Shown here: piece after piece, positions 8,820-17,136 of the stretch | How positions within the stretch are numbered: the first letter of the stretch is position 1 | Layout: every line of letters starts with the position of its first letter | Assembly: GCA_018224455.1 (NCBI GenBank) | Contig: JAGTUY010000240.1 | Coordinates: 1 to 31,764, forward strand | Length of the DNA: 31,764 bases | Reading direction: 5' to 3' | From: Desulfosarcina sp. | Lineage (GTDB): Bacteria; Desulfobacterota; Desulfobacteria; Desulfobacterales; Desulfosarcinaceae | Made by a program: the position numbers and the translations under genes | The notes under the pieces: generated by a model | What the model saw: only the letters and a program-made list of their open reading frames with translations | Database searches by the model: none | Told to the model about the DNA's origin: nothing

Positions 8820-9549
8820 CAACAACGGAGGGACTAAACGGGTGGAAATAAGCGACCCACACCCCCCTGAAACGCCCTTGATTCAGGCGTCCGGAATCAG
8901 CAAAATCTACAACCACAGCGGGGCCCGTATCGTGGTTCTCAACCGGTTGGCATTTAAACTTGGCCTCGGGGAAACGATAGGTATCGTAGGGGCATCGGGC
9001 ATCGGCAAATCCACCCTCCTTCACGTTCTGGGTACCTTGGACAGACCGGATGCCGGCATTCTGGAATATTCGGGGAAAGACGTACTGATGCTGGATGATA
9101 GCCGGCTGGCCCGTTTTCGCAACCGATCTATTGGTTTCGTATTTCAGTTTCACCACCTCCTTCCCGAATTCTCGGCATTGGAGAACGCCATGATGCCGGT
9201 TTTGATCGGCGGTGTGGGGAAAAAAACGGCAACGCAGGCTGCCGAAGCGATCCTGGTTCGGGTGGGCCTGAAAGATCGGTTGACCCATCGGGCCAGTGAA
9301 TTATCCGGCGGGGAGCAGCAACGTGTGGCCCTGGCCCGCGCACTGGTGCTGCGGCCGGCCATTCTTCTGGCAGATGAACCGACCGGTAATCTGGATCGAA
9401 AAAACAGTGACCATATCCACAGCCTGCTGATGGAGTTGAACCAGGAAATGGGAATGGCACTGGTCGTGGTCACCCATAACATGGAGTTGGCGGCTTTGGT
9501 ATCCCGGCGGGTAACCATCGCCAACGGAGCGCTGCTAGAATTTCAATAA
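8812..9549 (+). CDS. lolD: Lipoprotein-releasing ABC transporter ATP-binding protein
   Basis: An ABC ATPase of about 245 residues that drives the LolC/E permease. Walker A reads GASGIGKST (usually GxSGSGKST), then the Q-loop FVFQFHHLLPEF, the signature LSGGEQQRVALARAL, Walker B ILLADEPTGNLD and the switch histidine in VVTHN. ATG at 8812 overlaps the lolC stop by eight bases and has GAGG nine bases upstream. GTG at 8842, with GGAGGG at a nine-base distance, is an equally good start and would give 235 residues, close to the 233 of E. coli LolD. The order permease-ATPase followed by bamA fits an envelope-assembly operon. Confidence 0.94.
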   Translation: MDNNNGGTKRVEISDPHPPETPLIQASGISKIYNHSGARIVVLNRLAFKLGLGETIGIVGASGIGKSTLLHVLGTLDRPDAGILEYSGKDVLMLDDSRLARFRNRSIGFVFQFHHLLPEFSALENAMMPVLIGGVGKKTATQAAEAILVRVGLKDRLTHRASELSGGEQQRVALARALVLRPAILLADEPTGNLDRKNSDHIHSLLMELNQEMGMALVVVTHNMELAALVSRRVTIANGALLEFQ

Positions 9550-9606
9550 ATAATTGTCTGAACCGACCACAATGGTGCTGAGACCGCAATTAATCAGGGG
9601 GATTCG

Positions 9607-12258
9607 ATGTTGAGTCGATATTTTCCAGTGCTGTTTTTTTTCCTTTTTCTCGTCACCCGCACCGCTGCTGCCGTTGAAACCGTTCATGTGTTGGTGTTGC
9701 CTTTTGAAATTCATGCCAGCCAGAGCCTTTCCTACCTGGCCGAAGACATCCCAAAAGTCATTAACGAGCACCTGCAGACAGAAGGGGCCGTTCCTGTTGA
9801 GACGGACCAAGCACAAACCGCCGCCGCTTTGGACGTCACCTCCGATGTAGAAACCCTGAAACAATTTGGCCTGAACGCCGGTGCAGACAGTGTGATCTGG
9901 GGAAGCATGACTCGTATCGGCAACGACATCAGCCTTGACATCAACATGGTGGAAACGGTGGGCACCAAGCCGGTGTTGTCATTCTATGAATCAGGCGCGG
10001 GTATGGAAAACCTGAGGGCTGTCTCGAAAAAAGCGGCGGAAAAACTGGCCCGACAATTGTTTCGCCGGGAACTCATTACCGGGGTTCGGGTCGCTGGGAA
10101 TGCCCGGATCGAAGCAGATGCCATTGAACGGGTCATCCGGGTAAAAACAGGCGACGTACTGCGTGTCGGTGAACTTTCCAAAGACTTGAAAAATATTTAT
10201 AAAATGGGCTATTTTGAGGATATCCGCGTTGAAGCTGAAAAGAGCGAAGGCGGGAAATTGGTCGTTTTTCACGTCACGGAGAAGCCGACCATTCGAAAAA
10301 TATCGTTCAGCGGGAACCATGTTTTCAAGGACAACAAGCTTCGGGAGAACTTAAGCATCAGCACGGGTTCCATTCTGAACATTTTCACGATCAAGTCCAA
10401 CATCGAACAGCTCCAGGCCATGTATAAGGAGAAAAACTACCACAATATAAAAATCAGCTACACGACACACGACCAAGACAACAACCAGGCGGATATTGAA
10501 TTTGTTTTCGAGGAAGGCGAAAAGATCAGAATTAAAGAAATCACCTTCCAGGGGAACCGCACCTTCCCGGAGAAAAAGTTAAAAAAGCTCATCGGCACAT
10601 CGGAAAAGGGTTTTTTCTCTTGGATCACTTCTTCCGGAGAATTGAATCGAGAAGACCTGGGTCAAGATGCTGCCCGCCTCATGGCGTATTATCAAACGCA
10701 GGGGTTTATTCGTGCCAAAGTCGCCGATCCGGTGGTCGACTTCGAAGACGAATGGATATTTATCACCTTTAAAATCGAAGAGGGCGAGCGGTTCAAAGTG
10801 GGCACCATTGACGTGGATGGAGACCTGATCCTGCCCAGGGCGCGGTTGATGCCCGGACTTCAGATATACAAAGAGCCCTTCTTCAACCGAGAAACCGTCC
10901 GAAGGGATGTCCTTTGGCTGACCGATCTCTATGCGAATGCAGGTTTTGCATACGCTGAGATTTCCCCATTGACCAAGGAAGATTCCGAGAACCTCTTGGT
11001 GGATATCACCTACTCCGCCCAAAAACGGGATAAGGTCTATTTTGAAAACATCGAGATCTCCGGCAACACCCGCACCCGGGACAAAGTCATTCGCCGGGAG
11101 CTTCGCATATACGAACAGGAGCTTTACAGCGGCAGCCGGCTCAAGCGAAGTGTGCGCAATCTCACCCGCCTGGATTTTTTTGAGGACATTAAAGTAGATA
11201 CACCCAAAGGCAGTGCTGACGACAAGATGAATGTGAAAATCAACGTCATGGAAAAGCCCACCGGCACCTTCACCTTCGGCGCGGGGTACAGCACGGTGGA
11301 CGACTTTTTCGTGACCGGCTCCGTCTCTCAGAGAAACCTCTTCGGACGCGGCCAGATTCTCAGGCTGAGCGGTCAAATCGGCGGTGTTTCGGATTTGTAC
11401 AACCTGAGCTTTACCGAGCCGTGGATGTTTGATATTCCATTGTCCGGCTCAATCAGCGTGTACCGCACCGGACGTGACTATGACACCTACGACAAGACCA
11501 GCATGGGTGGCGGACTGGGCGTCAGTTACCCCATTTACGACTACACCCGTGCCTCCCTCTCCTATCGATACGATGTAACGGACATTTCCGAAATCACAGA
11601 TGATGCCTCGGACAACATCAAGGACCTGGAAGGAGAAAACACCACCAGCGCCGTCACCACGGCGTTAAGCTATGATTCAAGGGACCGTGCCTTCAATACC
11701 ACGCAGGGTCAGGATCACAGCCTCTCCTACACGTATGCGGGATTGGGCGGTGATATCGGTTTTAACAAAGTCGTGGGTGAACTGGGCTGGCACATCCCGG
11801 TTTACAAGGGGTTGGTCACTTTTCTTCACGGGAAATCCGGTTATGTGAGGGAACTGGACGGTTACATCTTGCCCGATTATGAAAAATTCTATTTGGGCGG
11901 CATGAATTCCGTCCGAGGCTTCGGTTTTCAGGACATCAATATCAAAACCGTGAACAGTGCCGGTCAAATAACCGAGGAAGGCGGCGAATCGTTTGTCCAG
12001 TTCAATTTTGAACTCACCTATCCGTTATTTGAAGACCTGGGCATTGTCGGTGTCGTTTTCTATGATACCGGCAACGTTTTTGGACCCGACGATTCAATCG
12101 ATTTGGGTACGCTGCGCCAGGCTGCCGGATACGGCATTCGATGGTATTCGCCCATCGGACCGATTCGCATAGAAGGCGGCCATATTTTGGATCCCGAGGA
12201 AGAGAATGGAGAAGATTCCGGTGTCAATTGGGAATTTTCCATGGGCGGGGCATTCTAA
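9607..12258 (+). CDS. bamA: Outer membrane protein assembly factor BamA with extra N-terminal domain
   Basis: An 883-residue outer-membrane Omp85 protein that folds and inserts beta-barrel proteins. The signal peptide is about 1-22. Residues 25-150 form an additional domain before the POTRA repeats. It begins VLVLPFEIHAS and contains GADSVIWGSMTRIGNDISLD, a pattern resembling TolB N-terminal or FlgO/CsgG-like folds; this assignment is by eye. Five POTRA domains follow at about 155-227, 228-307, 308-395, 396-475 and 476-555. The C-terminal 16-strand barrel carries VRGF (769-772), the conserved barrel-interior motif, and ends in Phe as outer-membrane barrels do. Typical BamA is about 760-810 residues; the extension explains the excess. 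skp follows 120 bases later, as in many Gram-negatives. Confidence 0.95.
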   Translation: MLSRYFPVLFFFLFLVTRTAAAVETVHVLVLPFEIHASQSLSYLAEDIPKVINEHLQTEGAVPVETDQAQTAAALDVTSDVETLKQFGLNAGADSVIWGSMTRIGNDISLDINMVETVGTKPVLSFYESGAGMENLRAVSKKAAEKLARQLFRRELITGVRVAGNARIEADAIERVIRVKTGDVLRVGELSKDLKNIYKMGYFEDIRVEAEKSEGGKLVVFHVTEKPTIRKISFSGNHVFKDNKLRENLSISTGSILNIFTIKSNIEQLQAMYKEKNYHNIKISYTTHDQDNNQADIEFVFEEGEKIRIKEITFQGNRTFPEKKLKKLIGTSEKGFFSWITSSGELNREDLGQDAARLMAYYQTQGFIRAKVADPVVDFEDEWIFITFKIEEGERFKVGTIDVDGDLILPRARLMPGLQIYKEPFFNRETVRRDVLWLTDLYANAGFAYAEISPLTKEDSENLLVDITYSAQKRDKVYFENIEISGNTRTRDKVIRRELRIYEQELYSGSRLKRSVRNLTRLDFFEDIKVDTPKGSADDKMNVKINVMEKPTGTFTFGAGYSTVDDFFVTGSVSQRNLFGRGQILRLSGQIGGVSDLYNLSFTEPWMFDIPLSGSISVYRTGRDYDTYDKTSMGGGLGVSYPIYDYTRASLSYRYDVTDISEITDDASDNIKDLEGENTTSAVTTALSYDSRDRAFNTTQGQDHSLSYTYAGLGGDIGFNKVVGELGWHIPVYKGLVTFLHGKSGYVRELDGYILPDYEKFYLGGMNSVRGFGFQDINIKTVNSAGQITEEGGESFVQFNFELTYPLFEDLGIVGVVFYDTGNVFGPDDSIDLGTLRQAAGYGIRWYSPIGPIRIEGGHILDPEEENGEDSGVNWEFSMGGAF

Positions 12259-12307
12259 AGACGACGATCATTTTAAATCGTTTGGAGCAACCATTCCCAG
12301 CAAACAT

Positions 12308-12337
12308 TTGTTTAAAACCGATCTAAAATGTTATACA
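12308..12337 (+). promoter_or_regulatory. Possible promoter upstream of skp
   Basis: TTGTTT (12308-12313), an 18-base spacer and TATACA (12332-12337) lie in the AT-rich 120-base gap between bamA and skp, about 40 bases before the skp ATG. It may be a secondary promoter inside the block. No clear terminator precedes it. Confidence 0.3.
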
Positions 12338-12378
12338 TTAAGGCAAAATTCACACGGAAGACGTGGAAAGGGGAATTT

Positions 12379-12915
12379 ATGCGAGCGGCAAGCAAATGGA
12401 TAATCCTGATGGTTTCGGCATTTTTATTGGTTGGGGAAACAGGCTTTTGTGCGGATGTGGCAAAAATAGGCGTGGTCGAGTTCCAGCGATTATTTGAAAA
12501 TTCAGACGCCGGAAAAGATATCAAAGCAGAAATCACCACGCAAGGTAAAAAGATGGAGGCCGAACTCCAGGAAAAGGGCGCTGAAATCGAGGAAATCAAG
12601 AAGCGTATAGAGCGCGAAGCCCTTGTGATGAGCAAGGAAATGCGCGAAGAGAAAGAACGTGAGTTCAGAATCAAGGTCAATGATATCAAAACCCTGCAGA
12701 AAAAATATGAGGTCGAGCTGCAGGGCGTTCAGAAAAAATTGATGGGCGGACTTCAATCTGAAACGCTGGAGATCATCGATGAGATCGGCAAATCAGGGGG
12801 ATACCTGTTGATTATGGACAAACGTGGGGTGCTCTATTCACCAACCACCATCGATATTACCGATGAAGTCATTAAACAATACAATGTCCAGTACGCCAAA
12901 AACAAAAAAAAGTAA
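12379..12915 (+). CDS. skp: OmpH/Skp family periplasmic chaperone
   Basis: A 178-residue periplasmic chaperone that holds unfolded outer-membrane proteins for BamA. I chose ATG at 12379: GAAAGGGG lies just upstream, and this start gives a proper signal peptide (about 1-25, ending near FCA before DVAKIGVVEF). An upstream in-frame ATG at 12328 would bury it. The VAKIGVVEFQRLFENSDAGKD start of the mature protein matches Skp. The centre (about 60-130) is a charged Lys/Glu-rich coiled coil forming the chaperone arms. The end LLIMDKRGVLYSP is typical. It lies between bamA and lpxD, the classic order. Confidence 0.92.
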   Translation: MRAASKWIILMVSAFLLVGETGFCADVAKIGVVEFQRLFENSDAGKDIKAEITTQGKKMEAELQEKGAEIEEIKKRIEREALVMSKEMREEKEREFRIKVNDIKTLQKKYEVELQGVQKKLMGGLQSETLEIIDEIGKSGGYLLIMDKRGVLYSPTTIDITDEVIKQYNVQYAKNKKK

Positions 12916-12930
12916 GCCTAGGTATCGACA

Positions 12931-13974
12931 GTGCCCACTGAATACTCTCTTCAAGATATTGCCGAGGCGGCCAATGGTGAAGCCGTTGGCCAAAAAGAGA
13001 AAAGAATTAGCGGTGTCGCGCCCTTTGAAACAGCAGATTCTAATCAAATCACCTTCGCAGGCAGCGTCAATTATTTAAAGCGCATCGACGACACGCGGGC
13101 CGGGGCCATTTTCGTCCCCACGGGGTTCAAGGCACCCGGGAAAAACCTGATCGGTGTAAGCAACCCCCAACTGGAATTTGCCAAGCTGGTGGTGTTATTC
13201 CACCCGACGGTTCCACTACCTTCAGGTATCAGTAAAAGGTCCGCCACTGGCAGTGACCTCCAAACAGGCGATGGGGTTTTTATTGGTGCCTTCGCAACCG
13301 TTGGCAACCGCGTGACGATTGGATCTGATTCGATCATTCAAAATGGCGTTTTCATCGGGGACGGGGTGAGCATCGGAAATAAGGTGGTGATTCATCCCCA
13401 TGTAACCATTATGAACGGCTGCCGGATCGGAAACCGGGTGACGATTCATCCGGGTACGGTAATCGGCAGTGATGGTTATGGTTTTGTTCCTGATAGTGGA
13501 CGCTACCACAAAATCCCACAGATTGGCATCGTTCAGATTGATGATGATGTTGAAATCGGTGCTTGCAACACTATCGATCGGGCGACCTTCGGCCGGACGT
13601 GGATTCAGCGTGGGGTTAAAACAGACAATCTGGTCCATATCGCTCACAATGTGGTTGTTGGTGAAGACAGCGTAATTGTGGCCCAGGTTGGCATTGCCGG
13701 CAGTACCAAGATCGGCCATCACGCCATGATTGCCGGCCAGGCAGGTATTTCCGGCCACCTGACCCTCGGCAACCATGTCACCGTGGGTCCAATGACCGGG
13801 GTAGGCAAACCCATCTCAGACGGAGAAGTCGTTTCATCCGGCTCTCCATCGATGCCCCACAGAACGTGGCTGAGGGTTCAACGCATCATTCCCGCTTTAC
13901 CGGAGATGAAGAAAAAAATAGCTGCTCTGGAGAAGCAACTCGCCGACCTGGAAAAACGCATTGATGCGCCTTGA
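12931..13974 (+). CDS. lpxD: UDP-3-O-acylglucosamine N-acyltransferase
   Basis: A 347-residue cytoplasmic trimer that adds the second hydroxyacyl chain, on the 2-amino group, in lipid A synthesis. The N-terminal uridine-binding domain (1-100) is followed by a left-handed beta-helix of hexapeptide repeats (about 105-290) and a C-terminal helix with PEMKKKIAALEKQLADLEKR. HIAHN at 236-240 contains the catalytic histidine, H239, the same number as in E. coli. It starts with GTG at 12931, with only a weak ribosome site. Its end overlaps the 5' leader of fabZ. Confidence 0.95.
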   Translation: MPTEYSLQDIAEAANGEAVGQKEKRISGVAPFETADSNQITFAGSVNYLKRIDDTRAGAIFVPTGFKAPGKNLIGVSNPQLEFAKLVVLFHPTVPLPSGISKRSATGSDLQTGDGVFIGAFATVGNRVTIGSDSIIQNGVFIGDGVSIGNKVVIHPHVTIMNGCRIGNRVTIHPGTVIGSDGYGFVPDSGRYHKIPQIGIVQIDDDVEIGACNTIDRATFGRTWIQRGVKTDNLVHIAHNVVVGEDSVIVAQVGIAGSTKIGHHAMIAGQAGISGHLTLGNHVTVGPMTGVGKPISDGEVVSSGSPSMPHRTWLRVQRIIPALPEMKKKIAALEKQLADLEKRIDAP

Positions 13975-13994
13975 AGCAACGCGGAGGACCACTC

Positions 13995-14435
13995 ATGGAA
14001 ACAGTATTTGACATCAAATCGATCATGCAGAAACTTCCCCACCGGTATCCTTTTTTACTGGTGGACCGAGTGATTGAGTTGGTCAAAGACGAGAGGATTG
14101 TCGCCCTGAAAAATGTAACCATCAACGAACCTTTTTTTCAGGGGCATTTTCCCGGCACGCCGATCATGCCCGGTGTTCTGATTGTCGAAGCCATGGGACA
14201 AGCCGGCGGTGTGCTGGTCACCCAATCGCTTCCGCCGGAAAAACAAGGCAAGCTCATCTATTTTATGGGATTTGACGATGTGCGGTTCAGAAAGCCGGTC
14301 GTGCCCGGTGATCAGTTGATTCTTGAACTGGAAATGTTGAAACTGAGGTCCAAAGTCGTAAAAATGGCAGGCGTTGCCAAGGTCGACGGGAAAATTGTCG
14401 CCGAAGCAAAATTGATGGCCGCCTATGGAGACTAA
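13995..14435 (+). CDS. fabZ: 3-hydroxyacyl-ACP dehydratase FabZ
   Basis: A 146-residue hot-dog-fold enzyme removing water from 3-hydroxyacyl-ACP in fatty acid elongation. It competes with LpxA and LpxD for the same hydroxyacyl-ACP pool. LPHRYPFLLVDR is at about 14-25, the catalytic H51 is in GHFPGTPIMPG and E65 is in VEAMGQAGG. I chose ATG at 13995 because GCGGAGG (13981-13987) is correctly spaced; the longer frame from 13971 would put that site inside the gene. The stop lies one base before the lpxA start. Confidence 0.96.
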   Translation: METVFDIKSIMQKLPHRYPFLLVDRVIELVKDERIVALKNVTINEPFFQGHFPGTPIMPGVLIVEAMGQAGGVLVTQSLPPEKQGKLIYFMGFDDVRFRKPVVPGDQLILELEMLKLRSKVVKMAGVAKVDGKIVAEAKLMAAYGD

Positions 14436-14436
14436 T

Positions 14437-15207
14437 ATGATTCATCAAACTGCAATCGTCAGTCCCGATGCAACGATCGGAGAGGGCGTCAATATCGGCG
14501 CTTTTTCAATTATCGGGGAAGATGTCACCATCGGCGAAGGAACATGGATCGGCCCCCACGTGGTCGTTGACCCCCACGTGATCATCGGCCCCGGATGCCG
14601 GATATTTCAATTTGCGGCCATTGGCGCCATCCCCCAGGACCTGAAGTTCGGCGGAGAAAAGAGTTATGTAAAAATCGGACCTGACGTTACCATCAGGCAG
14701 TTTGTTACCATTCACCGCGGGACAAAATCGGGTGGTGGCATCACCGAAGTGGGCAAGAAATCCTTTTTGATGGCCTATACCCATATCGCCCACGATTGCC
14801 ACGTCGGAGAAATGGTGGTGCTTGCCAACAACACCACATTGGCCGGCCACATCACCATCGGCAATCACGCCACTGTCGGGGGCTTGGTGGCCATCCACCA
14901 GTTCGTCAGAGTCGGCGATCATGCCTTTATCGGCGGTAAATCAGCCGTGGTCAAGGATGTACCGCCTTATGTCATTGCGGCCGGTGATCGGGCCATATTA
15001 CATGGCCTCAACCGCGTTGGCCTCAAACGCTATGGTTTTTCTGAACAATCGCTGTCCGCGTTGAAAAAGACCTACCGGATACTTTTTCGGTATGGGTTGA
15101 CCATGAACGAAGCCATCGAGCGGGTGCACGCCGAAGTTGAAATGGTGCCTGAAGTTGAAACCTTCATTCGATTTATTAAAGCCTCCTCCAGAGGCGTGAC
15201 CCGGTAA
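14437..15207 (+). CDS. lpxA: UDP-N-acetylglucosamine O-acyltransferase
   Basis: A 256-residue trimeric beta-helix acyltransferase performing the first step of lipid A synthesis. Hexapeptide repeats run from about 8 to 185. H119 in HIAHDC is the catalytic base (H125 in E. coli). The GG of HAFIGG (166-167) aligns with G172-G173 of E. coli LpxA, a region near the acyl-chain site. The C-terminal domain ends SSRGVTR, as expected. ATG at 14437 has GGAG (14427-14430) at a six-base distance and follows the fabZ stop by one base. Confidence 0.96.
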   Translation: MIHQTAIVSPDATIGEGVNIGAFSIIGEDVTIGEGTWIGPHVVVDPHVIIGPGCRIFQFAAIGAIPQDLKFGGEKSYVKIGPDVTIRQFVTIHRGTKSGGGITEVGKKSFLMAYTHIAHDCHVGEMVVLANNTTLAGHITIGNHATVGGLVAIHQFVRVGDHAFIGGKSAVVKDVPPYVIAAGDRAILHGLNRVGLKRYGFSEQSLSALKKTYRILFRYGLTMNEAIERVHAEVEMVPEVETFIRFIKASSRGVTR

Positions 15208-15301
15208 ATCCTAACCCGGACAAACCGGAAGATAATTGCAAGAACCTAATTTTAAATGACAAGCTACCAATTGAATAACAACATCGGTGTCGACCCTTCC
15301 A

Positions 15302-16105
15302 ATGGATGAAAAGATTGGACTCATAGCCGGGAGCGGCCAGTTCCCAATGCTTTTTTCCAGAGCCGCCATAGAAAAAGGGCTCTCCGTGTATACGGCGGCA
15401 TACGTCAACGAAGCGGACCAGGCGCTCACCCAGTTATCAGAAAAGATTCAATGGCTGCATCTGGGTCAGGTCAAACGGCTCATCAAGTTCTTCAAGCAAA
15501 ATGACGTCGACCGTGCAGTGATGTTGGGCGCCGTTCGCAAGACGCGGTTGTTCACCGATGTGAAGCCTGATATGAAGGCCATATCCATCATTGCGGGAAT
15601 GCGACACACCCACGATGATGCAGTTATGCGTGCCTTTGCGGACAGTCTTGAAAAAGAGGGTATAACGATCAAGCCTTCAACCTTTCTCTTGCCCGAGTTA
15701 CTGGCCACAAAAGGTGTCTGGACCCACAGAAAGCCCACCCGGTCGGAAAAGAAAGACATCGCCATGGGCTTTTCCATCGCAAGGGAAATTGGCCGGTTGG
15801 ATATCGGGCAAAGCGTGGTTGTGGGTGGCGGATCCATTCTCGCCGTTGAGGCGATCGATGGAACCGATGCCACGATCAAACGGGGTGGGCAGTTGGGCAA
15901 GGGCGAGGCAGTCTTGGTAAAAATCTGCAAGCCGAATCAGGATTTTCGTTTCGATGTCCCCTCGGTAGGCATGAAAACAATTGAAATCATGAGCCATTCA
16001 AATGTTTGGGCCATAGCCATCGAAGCGGGTCGGACCGTAGTTTTTGATCGTGCGGAAATGATTCGCACGGCAAACGAAAACAATATTTCGATCATCTGTG
16101 TGTAG
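15302..16105 (+). CDS. lpxI: UDP-2,3-diacylglucosamine diphosphatase LpxI
   Basis: A 267-residue protein of the LpxI (DUF1009) family, the pyrophosphatase that replaces LpxH in many alpha- and deltaproteobacteria. It makes lipid X from UDP-diacylglucosamine, the substrate used by LpxB. The N-terminal segment KIGLIAGSGQFPMLF and the C-terminal block with VGGGSILAVEAIDGTD and GKGEAVLVKICKPNQD are characteristic. ATG at 15302 is preferred because LpxI proteins begin almost directly with K-I-G-L-I-A-G; GTG at 15287 would add five residues. Neither has a clear Shine-Dalgarno sequence. The 94-base gap after lpxA shows no terminator. Confidence 0.92.
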   Translation: MDEKIGLIAGSGQFPMLFSRAAIEKGLSVYTAAYVNEADQALTQLSEKIQWLHLGQVKRLIKFFKQNDVDRAVMLGAVRKTRLFTDVKPDMKAISIIAGMRHTHDDAVMRAFADSLEKEGITIKPSTFLLPELLATKGVWTHRKPTRSEKKDIAMGFSIAREIGRLDIGQSVVVGGGSILAVEAIDGTDATIKRGGQLGKGEAVLVKICKPNQDFRFDVPSVGMKTIEIMSHSNVWAIAIEAGRTVVFDRAEMIRTANENNISIICV

Positions 16106-16149
16106 GGCATGACAATCGTCATGCTGTATGAAAGATCAATTTTAATCCA

Positions 16150-17115
16150 ATGGAACCGCCAATGGGAAAGCTGCGCGTCGGGGTCGTCGGGGTGGGTTAT
16201 CTGGGTAAATTCCACGCCCAAAAATACCACCATATGCCGGATGTGAATCTTGTCGGTGTGGTCGACACGGATGAGGTTCAGGGACAAAAAGTCGCCGATG
16301 AGAACGGCACTGCCTATTTTCAGGACCATCAATCGCTTTTCGGAAAGGTCGATGCGATTAGTATTGCTGCGCCGACGCCTGTCCATTATGCAATTGCCAA
16401 AGATTTCTTAAACCAGGATGTCGATGTCCTGATCGAGAAGCCGATAACCAGCCATCTCGACGACGCAGATGAATTGCTTCAAATTGCTGATTCCAAAGGG
16501 TTGATCATCCAGGTGGGGCATTTGGAGCGGTTCAACCCGGCGGTTGTCCAACTGGAAGGCAAAATCGATCACCCCCGCTTCATCGAATCCCACCGCCTGA
16601 GCATCTTTCAGGGACGCTGCACCGACGTAAGCGTGGTCCTTGATTTGATGATCCATGATATCGATTTAATCTTAAACCTGGTCCGTTCAGAGATTAAAAC
16701 CGTCAATGCCGCCGGCATATCCGTAATATCGGGAAATATTGATATCGCCAACGCTCGTCTGGAGTTTGTAAACGGGGCGGTTGCCAACGTAACGGCCAGC
16801 CGGATATCTGCCAAAAATGAGCGAAAACTCAGGCTTTTTCAAAAAGATGCCTACATTTCAATCGACTTTGCCAACCATAAAATCACCCTTGTCCGTCCTG
16901 ATTTGAGTCAGTCCGATGGCATCATTCCCGGCATGACAATCGAAGCGCTGGAATTTGATAAAGGCGATGCACTGGATGATGAAATCAAGTCATTTGTGCA
17001 ATCCGTTAAGCAGCGTCGCCCCCCCCTGGTAACCGGCCAGATGGGGCGTGATGCCCTGAAAACCGCGCTGACGATCATGGCACAAATTCAAGAAACCAGT
17101 CGGCACCTCATGTAG
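16150..17115 (+). CDS. Gfo/Idh/MocA family oxidoreductase, GnnA-like by position
   Basis: A 321-residue NAD(P)-dependent sugar dehydrogenase-type protein. The Rossmann motif GVVGVGYLGKFHAQKY is at about 10-25, EKP (about 97-99) is the conserved catalytic-lysine motif of the family, and GHLERFNPAV and MIHDIDLIL follow. It sits between lpxI and lpxB in an unbroken same-strand run, so a role in the lipid A sugar is likely. In Acidithiobacillus ferrooxidans, gnnA and gnnB lie between lpxA and lpxB. GnnA oxidises the 3-position of UDP-GlcNAc for amination by GnnB. No aminotransferase gene is present here, so the GnnA call is only a hypothesis. ATG at 16162 is an alternative start. Confidence 0.85.
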   Translation: MEPPMGKLRVGVVGVGYLGKFHAQKYHHMPDVNLVGVVDTDEVQGQKVADENGTAYFQDHQSLFGKVDAISIAAPTPVHYAIAKDFLNQDVDVLIEKPITSHLDDADELLQIADSKGLIIQVGHLERFNPAVVQLEGKIDHPRFIESHRLSIFQGRCTDVSVVLDLMIHDIDLILNLVRSEIKTVNAAGISVISGNIDIANARLEFVNGAVANVTASRISAKNERKLRLFQKDAYISIDFANHKITLVRPDLSQSDGIIPGMTIEALEFDKGDALDDEIKSFVQSVKQRRPPLVTGQMGRDALKTALTIMAQIQETSRHLM

Positions 17116-17136
17116 TGATGGGAATCGTCTACTTCT

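Noticed and set aside
10579..11376. 265-codon minus-strand frame inside bamA
   Set aside because: Antisense shadow; bamA is continuous with all POTRA domains.
13222..13776. 184-codon minus-strand frame inside lpxD
   Set aside because: Hexapeptide-repeat genes often leave open antisense frames; no family features.
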